The notes beneath the pieces were generated by a model. The model searched no databases and had not been told where the DNA came from. It worked only from the letters and a program-made list of their open reading frames with translations. Position numbers and translations under genes: made by a program. Of a stretch of 23,994 bases of DNA, positions 1-7,830 are shown piece after piece. Source of the stretch: DASRBO01 sp035653595 (lineage in GTDB: Bacteria; Actinomycetota; Acidimicrobiia; Acidimicrobiales; JAJPHE01); assembly GCA_035653595.1 (NCBI GenBank), contig DASRBO010000192.1, forward strand, positions 1 through 23,994, written 5' to 3'. Position 1 is the stretch's first letter, and every line of letters starts with the position of its first letter.

Positions 1-485
1 TCGCTGCTGCCGAGCTCGCCGAAGTGCCGCGCCTGGGCCAGGCGGAGCGGGACATCCTGACCCTGGCGGTGTGCGCCCACGATGTCGTGTACCGGGCGGC
101 ACCCGGCACGGACGAGCGCGCCAGCGCCGAGTGGGCCCGGATGCGGTTGACGGCGGCCGGCCTCGACCGGGCACCGGTTGAGCGGGTGGCGGCGGCGGTG
201 CTGGCCACGGCCGGGCACCGCCCCACCGGAGATCCGGTGGTCGACTGCCTTCTGGACGCCGACCTGGCCATCCTCGCCGCGCCCCCGCCCGCCTACGACC
301 GCTACGTCGAGGACGTGCGGGCCGAGTACGGCGCTCTCGATGACCGGTCCTGGGCGCAGGGACGGCGCCGCCTCCTCACCACCCTCCGGGACCGACGGCC
401 GCTCTTCCTCACCGAGCCGGGCCGCCGCCGGTGGGAGGAGACCGCCCGGGGGAACCTCGAGCGGGAATTGAGTCTCATCGGGTAG
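1..485 (+). CDS. HD-superfamily metal-dependent phosphohydrolase (COG4339-like), 5' end outside window
   Basis: The reading frame is open from base 3 and ends at TAG 483-485, so the gene starts before the window; an internal GTG at 24 is unlikely to be the true start. The visible part begins in the middle of the fold. It shows the family's helix with an A-H-D-V-V-Y motif (the HD dyad that binds metal), then an acidic and Ser/Ala-rich stretch (D-E-R-A-S-A-E-W), then a D-A-D-L-A-I-L motif that supplies the last metal-ligand aspartate, and an R-Y-V-E-D-V-R-A-E-Y helix. This order matches predicted HD phosphohydrolases of about 200 residues. The usual N-terminal Y-H-x-x-x-H region must lie upstream of the window. 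The substrate is unknown for this family. The protein is cytosolic, with no signal or membrane segment. Confidence 0.8.
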   Translation, partial: AAAELAEVPRLGQAERDILTLAVCAHDVVYRAAPGTDERASAEWARMRLTAAGLDRAPVERVAAAVLATAGHRPTGDPVVDCLLDADLAILAAPPPAYDRYVEDVRAEYGALDDRSWAQGRRRLLTTLRDRRPLFLTEPGRRRWEETARGNLERELSLIG

Positions 486-490
486 CCGGC

Positions 491-539
491 CGGCGGCTCC
501 GGTGTCTGCGTCCCAGGCGGCCTCGGGCCCAAGCCGCCG
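491..539 (+). terminator. Weak stem-loop just after the HD gene
   Basis: CGGCGGCT at 491-498 can pair with AGCCGCCG at 532-539, starting six bases after the stop codon of the HD gene. The loop is long (33 nt) and there is no T-tract, so it is only a candidate terminator or 3' hairpin. The remaining sequence up to 727 holds no convincing gene. Confidence 0.2.
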
Positions 540-616
540 CCGGCGTTCCGGTGAGGATTGGTAAACCCAGCCTGGCTGGACCCCGATGACCAGGAGGTGA
601 GGCCAGCTTCCACTGC

Positions 617-691
617 CCGGGGGACCCCCGGAACAGGCGGACGAGCCCGTTGATCGGGGCCGGGGTGGCGCAGGTAGTTTGGGCCCCGGCC
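617..691 (+). other. Two GC hairpins upstream of the small membrane protein
   Basis: CCGGGGG/CCCCCGG (617-631, almost no loop as written) and GGCCGGGG/CCCCGGCC (658-665 with 684-691) are inverted repeats in the 242-bp gap between the HD gene and the small ORF. They could be a leader structure or chance in GC-rich DNA. I could not match the region to a known riboswitch. Confidence 0.2.
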
Positions 692-727
692 GGGCACTCG
701 GACGCCGCCCGGCTGATCCCCTCTCAC

Positions 728-922
728 ATGAACGTGTTGGCCGTCGTGCTGGTGATCGGATGGGTAGCGGTGGTGGCCGCCGTAGTCGTCTCCGGCTACC
801 TGCACCGGCGGCGGGCCCGGGTGATGGTCGAGGACTTCCAGCGGGCCCGCCAGGCCCTGGCCCGGCGCTCCACCATGGCCGCCATCAGGGATCAGGACGG
901 CAGGCGCCGAAGGGTCGGCTGA
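728..922 (+). CDS. Possible small single-pass membrane protein (64 aa)
   Basis: From ATG 728 the frame gives one clear hydrophobic segment (about residues 2-25, rich in V, A, L and I). A basic cluster H-R-R-R-A-R follows, then a charged amphipathic tail of about 35 residues with many Arg. The predicted layout is a short outside end, a helix and a cytosolic basic tail. No family is recognised. The frame extends upstream to a TTG at 650, but the hydrophobic start at 728 makes better protein sense. No good ribosome binding site precedes 728, which lowers confidence. It converges with the minus-strand operon that ends at 1010. It could be a chance ORF, but the regular membrane helix plus positive-inside tail favours a real gene. 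Confidence 0.45.
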   Translation: MNVLAVVLVIGWVAVVAAVVVSGYLHRRRARVMVEDFQRARQALARRSTMAAIRDQDGRRRRVG

Positions 923-960
923 GGGGCCGCCGATCTCCATCGCTGGTCACCCGGGACTTT

Positions 961-984
961 GGTCCGGCCGCCGGTCCGGCCGCC
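961..984. repeat. 12-bp perfect tandem repeat, two copies
   Basis: GGTCCGGCCGCC occurs twice head to tail (961-972 and 973-984) in the gap between two convergent genes. Each copy contains the self-complementary CGGCCG, so the pair can form a short hairpin. It may act as a shared terminator structure, but there is no T-tract. Confidence 0.6.
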
Positions 985-1009
985 GTTCCCGTGCAGCGGC
1001 GCGAAGGCC

Positions 1010-1480
1010 TCAGCAGGTCGGGGGAGCGGGCAGGGCCGGTTGGCGGGCAGTGCCGTCCTCGAAGGCGGCCAGCTGTCCCAGGTAGGCCTGCCAGCCCCGT
1101 CCCACCTGCTGGGCCGAGGCCGGGGGACAGCTGCGCACGTCCTGGCCCGATGCGATCAGGTCTGCTGCCGAGGAGTAGAGCGCCGAGCACCGGGGCCACG
1201 GCGAGTGTCCCTGGCACGTGCGGGCGGCGTCGACCAGCACGGTGGCGGCCTGCTTCATGCTCGACTCCACCGCCGCACCCGACCCGGCGGCGGCTCCGGT
1301 GCCCACGATGGAGGCGGCCCGGACAGCGGGAGGACGGGGCCGCAGGGCCATGAAGAGGCCCACCCCCAGCGCCGCCAGGGAGATCACCGCCACCACCACG
1401 GCGAGCCTTCTGCGCCGGCGGGGCGCGGGCCGGGCCTGCGCCAGGGGAGCCGGAGCGATGCCTGCGGCCGTCGTGGTCAC
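1010..1480 (-). CDS. Single-pass membrane protein, last gene of the MoxR operon (156 aa)
   Basis: The start chosen is GTG at 1480, whose GTGA overlaps the TGA of the preceding lipoprotein gene by 4 nt, implying translational coupling. The N-terminus has an Ala/Pro-rich stretch and a strongly basic R-R-R-R-R run. One membrane helix follows (about residues 25-45, V-V-V-A-V-I-S-L-A-A-L-G-V-G-L-F). The extracytoplasmic domain is about 110 residues and contains four cysteines (in T-C-Q, R-C-S, S-C-P and the C-terminal T-C), which could form two disulfides. No known family is recognised. Its position at the 3' end of the operon suggests it belongs to the same cell-envelope process as the two lipoproteins upstream. 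A longer upstream reading is possible in this frame but runs inside the neighbour gene and looks non-coding. Confidence 0.72.
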   Translation of the reverse strand: MTTTAAGIAPAPLAQARPAPRRRRRLAVVVAVISLAALGVGLFMALRPRPPAVRAASIVGTGAAAGSGAAVESSMKQAATVLVDAARTCQGHSPWPRCSALYSSAADLIASGQDVRSCPPASAQQVGRGWQAYLGQLAAFEDGTARQPALPAPPTC

Positions 1481-2025
1481 CCGCTGTTCCTCGAGGTCAC
1501 CGACGACGGCAGCAGCTGCCCCGACGGCTTCTGGTAGGCGATGATGGCCCCGAGCAGAGCCTTGGGATCCACCCCCTTGGTCCGGGCCTGCAGCACCTCG
1601 AACATCTGCTTCCCGAACCAGAGATAGAGGTTCACGTCGGGGGTTGGGGAGGTCGCCACCTGGACCCCGTCGACGGTCGTGGTGATGAAGCTGCCCGGCA
1701 TGACCAGGCTGATGATCTGCTGGCGCTCGCTCTTCTTGTATAGGTCGACCTTGGGCTTGAAGGTGGCGATCTCCAGCGTGCCCACCAGGGTGGAGGACGT
1801 GCGGATCTGCCACAGCCGGCCGTCGGCGACCATCGAGCTGGACCCGGCGTTGGCGAAGCGCTTAGTGGCGGGGGAGTACAGGTTGAAGGCGACCGACGTG
1901 CCGCCGGCGGTGACTGCGGCCGGCGCCAGCTGGGTGGGGACGGTCTTGAGCGGCACGCTGGCCGCGGCGCTGCCGCAGGAGGCCAGGGCGATCGCCGCTG
2001 CTGGGAGGAGGAGGGTCCGTCGCAT
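1477..2025 (-). CDS. Lipoprotein of unknown function (182 aa)
   Basis: The protein starts with a short lipoprotein signal: M-R-R-T, a hydrophobic Leu/Ala stretch and the lipobox L-A-S-C with the lipidated cysteine at residue 17. It should therefore be anchored on the outer face of the cytoplasmic membrane. The mature part is about 165 residues, with many beta-type stretches (for example L-W-Q-I-R-T-S-S-T-L-V-G-T-L-E-I-A) and no known motif. It lies 3 nt after the 357-aa lipoprotein and overlaps the next gene by 4 nt (GTGA). The unknown function, tight spacing and shared export signal suggest it works with its neighbours at the envelope. Confidence 0.85.
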   Translation of the reverse strand: MRRTLLLPAAAIALASCGSAAASVPLKTVPTQLAPAAVTAGGTSVAFNLYSPATKRFANAGSSSMVADGRLWQIRTSSTLVGTLEIATFKPKVDLYKKSERQQIISLVMPGSFITTTVDGVQVATSPTPDVNLYLWFGKQMFEVLQARTKGVDPKALLGAIIAYQKPSGQLLPSSVTSRNSG

Positions 2026-2028
2026 GGC

Positions 2029-3102
2029 CTACGGGTAAGGCGGCGGCGGGGCGGTGCCGGCCGGATGGGGCTTGATGGAGTCGAAGGTGCTGTCGTACTT
2101 CTGGGTCAGGGTATAGACGACCTTGTTGAATGTGAAGGTGGTGGCGGTGTCCACGTGCTCGCCGACCATGACCCCGCCGTAGTTGGTGGCCACGTAGTAC
2201 ACGTTGGGGTCGCCCGAGGCGGTGGAGTAGGAGTAGTTGCCGGTCAGGTCGGTGATCTGCTCGCTCGACTGGACGGCGTAGGTGTCGACCATGGTCCCGC
2301 AGACGTCCACGGCCTTCTCAGCGGTGATCTTGCCCTGCTCGTACATTGCCACGTCGGTGCTGGGATCGATGCCGGCCGAGGTCCAGCTCGCCCCCACCCC
2401 CTTGAACTGCATGACCGTGATCGGCGGGGTGGGCTGGAACGTCACCGTGCCTACCGAGCTGTGGGTGATGGTGCGCACCATGTCCAGCTCGTTGGCCGTC
2501 ACCTGGTAGGTGGTGGTTACGGTGAGGACCGGGTTGGTCTCCACCACGTCGTAGGTGATCACGTTGCCGCTGGACACCGAAAGCTGGCCGGTGGTGTAGG
2601 CCTTGTTGCCCACCGCCACGTTCTTGACCTCGGCCGCGGTGTGGTGGGGATACGGCAGGGACAGGAGGGTGATGGTGGCGGTTGAGAGCTTGGCGATGCC
2701 GGTGTTGTGCTGGAAGTAGACCCCCGCCGTGGGCGGGCTGGTTATGAACGGGTTGGCCGCCGCTGACGGAACCGCCCCGGCCGGGGCGGCGGGGCAGTGC
2801 CACAGGAGCAGGGCGGCCAGGGCGTTGAGCTGCGCCTGGGTCAGGTCCTTGTAGGGAGCCACCGTCGGCAGCTCTCCCAGGGTGAAGCTGGTGGCCGGTA
2901 TGGGCAGGGGCTGGGCGGCCAACTGGGAGATCGGCGCTGGGGCCTGGGGCTGGGCCACCTGGAAGGCCAGGTTGAGGTCCTCCCGCTTGAGGCCGAACTG
3001 AAGCGATGTGGACTGGTTGCCGCAGGCACTCAGGGTGGCGGCCCCGAGCAGGGCCAGCACGGCGGCGGCGATCCGTTGGCGCGATGACAGGGAGCGCACC
3101 AT
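2029..3102 (-). CDS. Lipoprotein of unknown function (357 aa)
   Basis: The start ATG at 3102 shares one base with the TGA of the transglutaminase-like gene (TGATG junction). The frame is open much further upstream, but that part is a shadow of the neighbour. The N-terminus is a classic lipoprotein signal: basic start, hydrophobic core, lipobox L-S-A-C with cysteine at residue 27. The mature part is rich in Thr, Val and Ser with alternating beta-strand patterns, and ends in a Pro-rich tail (P-P-P-P-Y-P). Two further cysteines (W-H-C-P and D-V-C-G) could pair. No domain is recognised. A role in the envelope process of this operon is inferred from position only. Confidence 0.86.
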   Translation of the reverse strand: MVRSLSSRQRIAAAVLALLGAATLSACGNQSTSLQFGLKREDLNLAFQVAQPQAPAPISQLAAQPLPIPATSFTLGELPTVAPYKDLTQAQLNALAALLLWHCPAAPAGAVPSAAANPFITSPPTAGVYFQHNTGIAKLSTATITLLSLPYPHHTAAEVKNVAVGNKAYTTGQLSVSSGNVITYDVVETNPVLTVTTTYQVTANELDMVRTITHSSVGTVTFQPTPPITVMQFKGVGASWTSAGIDPSTDVAMYEQGKITAEKAVDVCGTMVDTYAVQSSEQITDLTGNYSYSTASGDPNVYYVATNYGGVMVGEHVDTATTFTFNKVVYTLTQKYDSTFDSIKPHPAGTAPPPPYP

Positions 3103-5447
3103 CAGCTCCTTCCGGCTCGGGCGGTCTGCGGGCGGCGCAGCCGCAGACGGGGGATGGGCAGGGTGGGCCGCCGGCGGGAAGCCGGGCCCCTTCTGGCGGG
3201 CTTGGGCCGGCGCCGGGGGCGCAGGCGGAGGAGGGCGACGGTGGGCATTTCGGCCGAGTAGGGCCGGGCCAGGCTGGCCCGGCTGAGCACGGCCAGCACC
3301 CGGGTCTGGAAGGGCTGGGCCCGGAACAGGCGCCGGCGCATGGACTCCGACAGGGCCCGGGCGTCGTTGACCTCCTCGGCCCCGGCGGCCAGGGCCCGGT
3401 CGCCGTAGAGAACCCTGGTCACCAACCAGGCCAGCTCGGCGTGCTCGCCGTCGTCGACCACCCGGCGGAGGAACTCGAGCGGGGTGGCGTAGGCGTCGCC
3501 CACCCCGAGGTCGGTGGCCAGGTCGCGGAACTCGGCGTACTCCACCGCCACCAGCTCGCGCGCCCCCAGGGCCGTCGCCCACCGCCGCCGGCGAAGCCGG
3601 CGGCGGGCCTTCTGGGTGGCGGGCAGGCCTAGGTACCCGAGCAGGAGCAACAGAGCCACGGGCAGGGCCCGTAGGAGCCACATCCGCACCTCTTCATACA
3701 GCTGCCTGAGGGTGTTGACCTCGGTGGGGATGTAGAGCTGCACGGCGATGTCGTTGCTGGGCTGGATGGCCGAGGGCAGCTTGTCCTTGTTGTTGTTGAG
3801 GGAGGCCTTGGCCCGCGGCGGGGTGCCCACGATCGGCACCCAGCCGTAGCCGGGGAACCAGGTCTCGAGGAACTGCACGGCGTTGCGGGGCCGGATGGTG
3901 GTGACCCCGCCCTCCACCTGGCCCCGGTCGAAGCCGAAGCCGATGCGGGAGGGGACCCCGGCCCACCGGGCCAGCAGGGCCTGGGCGGCGACGATGTCGT
4001 AGGGCGACCCCTCGTGCGAGCCGGCCAGCAGGTCCTGGACCTTGGACGGCGGCACCGGCTCGGGCACCCCGTTGCCGTTGGCGACCACCACCTTGTTGAG
4101 GGCGTTGCGCAGGAAGTCGAGGCGGAGCCACGGATTGGTGGGGGCCTGGGACAACAGGGACGCCACCGCCGGCGGCGGGGGCGGGACCCGCAGGAAGGGC
4201 CGCAGCTTGCCCGGCACCGCCCCGGTGGCGCTCTGCAGCTGGGCCGCCGTCGGGTAGGTGGGCAGGTAGATGGTGTAGACGGTGCCAGGCCGCACCCGGC
4301 CGGCCCGCACCACGAAGGTGTCGTTGCGGGAGTTGAACGCCACCGCCCCCGGGTCGGGGAAGCTGGCCTTGGTCGGGCTGGCGGTGGTGGGGAACGTGTT
4401 GGTGTCCCGCAGGGTGCGCACGTCGAAGCGCACCCCCTGGGTCGGGGCCCTGGTGTTGTCCACCACCCCGCCCGGGCCCAGCGGCCGCAGGTCGGTCTGG
4501 TTGAACGGCGACACCAGCCACTGGGTGCCGTCGTAGACGTCGAGGGTGCCGATGACCCATGGGCCGGTGACGGGGGGCGGCCCGCCGTCGGGGGCGCCCA
4601 CGGTGAACAGCACCACGTCCGGGGCTTGGGAGATGGGGATCGACCGGGGCTTCTGGGGCTTCTGGGTGGGGTTGTAGACCGGCTTGGGGAACAGGAAGCT
4701 GCTGTGGTTGAGCAGGATCAGCAGGCCGACCACCGCGGCGAAGGCCGGTACCGCCCGGGCCATCCGCTTGGCCTCGAAGCCCCGGCCCAGGTCGGCGGCG
4801 CTGGCCATGTCGCCCCCGAAGAGCACGGCGACGGCGGCGATGGTCGGGACCAGGGCCAGCACCCCGCTCAACAGCTCATGGCCCGGCGCCTGGGAGATGG
4901 CGGTAACCCCCACCACCACCAGCGGCATGGCCATGGCCGCCTGGGGCCGGCTTAGCGAGGTCGCCACCCAGGCCACGCAGAAGCCCAGGATGGTGAACAT
5001 CACGAACAGCACCGGGCGCCAGCCCGGGTCGAAAGGCACCGGCGGACGCAGCAGCCGGCCGCCCCTCACCGCCTGAGCGATGAGGCTGGTCGGGGAGGCG
5101 CCGTTGGCGCCGGGGATCGCCAGCACCGCCCCGATGACCGCCGCCACCGGCAGGAGCCCCAACTGGAAGACCAGGCGGGCCGATCGGCGCCGGAGCACCA
5201 GCGCCGCCCAGCCCACCCCGAAGGCCACGCCCACGACCCCGAAGACGCGGGCGGACCACGATCCGAAGATGCCGCCGGTCATGAACGCCGCCGCCGCCGC
5301 CGACAGCCCGGCCACCAGCAGGGGGCGCAGGACATGGGGGCGGGGCTCGGCGTCGGTACCGCCCGGCGGGGTGCCGGGGGCGACGGGCTCGGCCTCGGGT
5401 GCCGCCTCGGTGGGGGCGACGGTCTGGGGATCGAGAGTGGCGGTCAC
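3102..5447 (-). CDS. TgpA-type transglutaminase-like membrane protein with lost catalytic triad (781 aa)
   Basis: The GTG start at 5447 overlaps the TGA of the DUF58 gene by 4 nt. Order: Pro/Ala-rich cytosolic N-terminus (1-38), a membrane block of about six helices (40-250), an external region with the transglutaminase-like core (about 440-545), a helix at about 588-606, then a cytosolic basic tail (DUF4129-like). The core keeps the family frame, A-L-L-A-R-W-A-G-V-P-S-R at 490-501 and W-F-P-G-Y-G-W-V-P at 530-538. By hand alignment the catalytic Cys is replaced by Pro482, the His by Val524 and the Asp by Val540. The only cysteine, C157, sits in a membrane helix. It should not be an active transglutaminase. 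A binding or scaffold role beside MoxR and DUF58 is inferred. The extremely Arg-rich last 40 residues are unusual. Confidence 0.88.
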   Translation of the reverse strand: MTATLDPQTVAPTEAAPEAEPVAPGTPPGGTDAEPRPHVLRPLLVAGLSAAAAAFMTGGIFGSWSARVFGVVGVAFGVGWAALVLRRRSARLVFQLGLLPVAAVIGAVLAIPGANGASPTSLIAQAVRGGRLLRPPVPFDPGWRPVLFVMFTILGFCVAWVATSLSRPQAAMAMPLVVVGVTAISQAPGHELLSGVLALVPTIAAVAVLFGGDMASAADLGRGFEAKRMARAVPAFAAVVGLLILLNHSSFLFPKPVYNPTQKPQKPRSIPISQAPDVVLFTVGAPDGGPPPVTGPWVIGTLDVYDGTQWLVSPFNQTDLRPLGPGGVVDNTRAPTQGVRFDVRTLRDTNTFPTTASPTKASFPDPGAVAFNSRNDTFVVRAGRVRPGTVYTIYLPTYPTAAQLQSATGAVPGKLRPFLRVPPPPPAVASLLSQAPTNPWLRLDFLRNALNKVVVANGNGVPEPVPPSKVQDLLAGSHEGSPYDIVAAQALLARWAGVPSRIGFGFDRGQVEGGVTTIRPRNAVQFLETWFPGYGWVPIVGTPPRAKASLNNNKDKLPSAIQPSNDIAVQLYIPTEVNTLRQLYEEVRMWLLRALPVALLLLLGYLGLPATQKARRRLRRRRWATALGARELVAVEYAEFRDLATDLGVGDAYATPLEFLRRVVDDGEHAELAWLVTRVLYGDRALAAGAEEVNDARALSESMRRRLFRAQPFQTRVLAVLSRASLARPYSAEMPTVALLRLRPRRRPKPARRGPASRRRPTLPIPRLRLRRPQTARAGRS

Positions 5448-6724
5448 AGCCGGCCCGCCCCCACCTCTCGACGGAAGGCGACGGCCAGGGGGACCCCGGG
5501 CCGGATCTCGATGACCTGGCAGCCCAGGGCGGCCGCCGTGCCCAGGGTGTCGGCGGCGTCCTCGTCCCACATGAGGGCAGCGACCAGCACCGAGGCGCCC
5601 CGCTGGAGCAGGAAGTTGAGGCGGGCGGCCGCCTCGCGGTCTAGGCGGGGGGTGATCAGCACTATGTGGGTGTCGCGGCTGGGATCGGACACCAGCCGCA
5701 TGATCGGCTCGACCACGCCCTCGCGCTCGCGCTCGGCCCGGGCCAGGGCGTCGAGGAAGAGCATCTGGGAGTTGCCGCCCCGCAGGGGGCCGGCCAGGCG
5801 CTTGGAGTTGCCCTCGAGGGTGACCGAGTAGCCCTCGCGCAGGTGGCGCACACCGAGGGAGGCCGCCGCCTTGACCCCCGCCTCCAGGGACTCGGACACA
5901 TCCCCCTTGGAGTGGTAGCGGGAGTCGAGGTCCAGGATGATCGTGATCTTGTCGGTGATGCCCTGCTCGGACTCGCGCACCAGGAGCCGGCCGGTGCGGG
6001 CGAAGGCCCGCCACACCACCCGGCGGATGTCGTCGCCGGGCACGTAGTCGTGCATGCCGTAGAACTCGAGACCCTCGGGCCACGGCTTGGACACCGGGGG
6101 ACGGATGGGCGGATCCTCGAACAGACGGGTGAGCGGGCGGTCCTGCACGTACTCCACGCCCGGGTGCACCAGCAGCTCGAACGGCTCGGCCAGCACGGTC
6201 TCGCGTTGGGTAAGCCCGAAGGGGTCGCCCCAGCGGGCAACGAGGGGGCCGAGCTGGTAGACGCCGCGGCGGCGGCAGGTGAGCCGGTAGGAGTGGTTGA
6301 CCTCATCGCCGGCGGCCAGCCCGGCCACCGGTACCCGGGCCGGGCTCCCCAGCGCCTCGGGCACCCGCTCCTCGAGGATGAAGGTCGACAGCCGCCGGCT
6401 GGCGACCAGGCCCACCTCCATGGCCACGGTCTCGCCCTCGCCCATGCGGGGACGGGCGTCGGAGCGCCGGCCCTCCAGCGGGAGCGGCCGCCGCCCCCAC
6501 AGCCAGGCCACCACCAGCACCATGGCCATCCCGTAGGAGAAGAGGTAGAGCGCCCGGCCGGCGATCAGGCGGGCCAGCAGCCAGCAGGCGATGCAGGCAG
6601 TGGCCAGGGCGAGCCCCGACGGCGTCAGCCCGGTGTAGCGGGTGATGGCGCGCCGCACCGGGCCCTGGCGGGCCACCGGGCGGACCGGTACCGGGGTCGG
6701 TCGGGGCAGGGCGGTCGCCGTCAT
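5444..6724 (-). CDS. DUF58 domain protein (426 aa)
   Basis: Two membrane helices lie near the N-terminus (about residues 35-75). A beta-rich region follows, then the DUF58 signature at about residues 220-250 (E-F-Y-G-M-H-D-Y-V-P-G-D-D-I-R-R-V-V-W). A vWA-like fold comes next, with the D-L-D-S strand in place of a full MIDAS D-x-S-x-S. DUF58 proteins are almost always encoded beside MoxR ATPases and transglutaminase-like proteins, exactly as here. They are thought to act in chaperone-type assembly or envelope homeostasis, with the substrate unknown. The start ATG at 6724 overlaps the moxR-like stop by 4 nt (ATGA), and the gene's stop overlaps the next start by 4 nt. Confidence 0.93.
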   Translation of the reverse strand: MTATALPRPTPVPVRPVARQGPVRRAITRYTGLTPSGLALATACIACWLLARLIAGRALYLFSYGMAMVLVVAWLWGRRPLPLEGRRSDARPRMGEGETVAMEVGLVASRRLSTFILEERVPEALGSPARVPVAGLAAGDEVNHSYRLTCRRRGVYQLGPLVARWGDPFGLTQRETVLAEPFELLVHPGVEYVQDRPLTRLFEDPPIRPPVSKPWPEGLEFYGMHDYVPGDDIRRVVWRAFARTGRLLVRESEQGITDKITIILDLDSRYHSKGDVSESLEAGVKAAASLGVRHLREGYSVTLEGNSKRLAGPLRGGNSQMLFLDALARAEREREGVVEPIMRLVSDPSRDTHIVLITPRLDREAAARLNFLLQRGASVLVAALMWDEDAADTLGTAAALGCQVIEIRPGVPLAVAFRREVGAGRL

Positions 6725-7797
6725 TGGGCGGTGGAGGCGGCCTTTGCTCGGCTGCGACGGGTCCTACGGGCGGGAGCGGGGGTCGGCTCGGCCTCGGCCG
6801 AGGTGCCGTTGGTGCTGGCCGCCTCCTCGGCGAACACCGGCCGGCTGCCGCCGATCCCGAGGGGGGGCTTGATCCGGGTGACGATGCGCTCGAGCACCTG
6901 GTCCACGGTCTCTCCCCGCAGCACGGCGTCCGGGGTCATCATGATCCGGTGCCCGAGGACCGGGCGCAGCAGCGCCTTGACGTCCTCGGGGTAGACGGTG
7001 TCACGCCCGTCGGAGGCGGCCATGACCCGGCTGGCCTTGCCCAGGGCGATCGAGGCTCTGGGACCGGCGCCCAGGGCCAGGGCCGGATCGGCGCGGGTGG
7101 CATGGGTGATGTCGAGGATGTAGGACTCGACGGCGCTGGACAGGTCCACCTGGGAGGCCAGGTCGACCATCTCGAGGATGTCGTCGGTGCTGATGACGGG
7201 CTCGATCTTGTCCACCTCGAGGGACACGGCATTGCCCCTCATGACGAGGCGCTCGGCCTCGTAGTCGGGATAGCCCATGGTCAGCTTGAACAGGAACCGG
7301 TCCAGCTGGGCCTCGGGCAGCGGGAAGGTGCCGGCCAGCTCGACCGGGTTCTGGGTGGCCAGCACCAGGAACGGCTTGGGCAGCGGGTAGGTCTTGCCGT
7401 CGACGGTGACGGCCTTCTCCGCCATGGCCTCGAGCAGGGCCGACTGGGTCTTGGGGGTGGCCCGGTTGATCTCGTCCACCAGCAGCACGTTGGTGAACAC
7501 CGGACCGGGCCGGAAGTTGAAGCTCATCGTCTTGGTGTCGATGATCGACGAGCCGGTGATGTCGCCGGGCAGCATGTCGGGGGTGCACTGGACCCTCGAG
7601 GTCTGGGCGTCCATGGACCGGCCCAGGGCGACGGCCAGCATGGACTTGCCCACGCCGGGGACGTCCTCGAACAGGATGTGGCCGCCGGCGCAGATGGCGG
7701 TCATCGACAGCCGGACGACGTCGTCCTTGCCGTGGATGACCGTGTTCACGTTCCCGACGATCTTGTTGAAGATCTGGTTGAACCGTTTGAGGTCCAT
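6721..7797 (-). CDS. MoxR-family AAA+ ATPase (358 aa)
   Basis: The ATP-binding motifs are clear: Walker A V-P-G-V-G-K-S at about 46-52, Walker B L-L-V-D-E-I-N-R at 105-112, and sensor 1 A-T-Q-N-P at 147-151. The family motif G-T-F-P-L-P-E-A-Q-L-D-R-F at about 156-168 and a C-terminal lid follow. Length is slightly above the usual 320-330 because of a low-complexity Ala/Thr/Arg tail (about 322-358). MoxR ATPases drive folding or activation of partner proteins, usually with a DUF58/vWA partner, which is the next gene. A purine-rich A-A-G-G-A-G lies about 12 nt before the ATG. The gap to the upstream transporter gene is only 33 nt, so it may be read from the same transcript. Confidence 0.95.
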   Translation of the reverse strand: MDLKRFNQIFNKIVGNVNTVIHGKDDVVRLSMTAICAGGHILFEDVPGVGKSMLAVALGRSMDAQTSRVQCTPDMLPGDITGSSIIDTKTMSFNFRPGPVFTNVLLVDEINRATPKTQSALLEAMAEKAVTVDGKTYPLPKPFLVLATQNPVELAGTFPLPEAQLDRFLFKLTMGYPDYEAERLVMRGNAVSLEVDKIEPVISTDDILEMVDLASQVDLSSAVESYILDITHATRADPALALGAGPRASIALGKASRVMAASDGRDTVYPEDVKALLRPVLGHRIMMTPDAVLRGETVDQVLERIVTRIKPPLGIGGSRPVFAEEAASTNGTSAEAEPTPAPARRTRRSRAKAASTAQ

Positions 7798-7830
7798 GTT
7801 GGGCTCAGCTCCTTGTGGTGACAGAGTCGG

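Noticed and set aside
540..640. Possible riboswitch (cobalamin-like) before the small membrane protein
   Set aside because: A few segments look like parts of the cobalamin consensus, but the conserved core is not present and the small downstream gene gives no functional support.
3103..3681. Upstream extension of the 357-aa lipoprotein
   Set aside because: It would bury the lipoprotein signal inside the protein and overlap the previous gene by over 500 nt. The TGATG junction at 3102 explains the start.
5448..6083. Upstream extension of the transglutaminase-like gene
   Set aside because: This part translates to Pro/Arg/Gly-rich sequence within the DUF58 gene. The GTG at 5447 with a 4-nt overlap is a far better start.
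5666..6994. A 442-codon plus-strand frame opposite the DUF58 and MoxR genes
   Set aside because: Its composition is biased and it has no motif. It spans two real minus-strand genes with recognisable domains.
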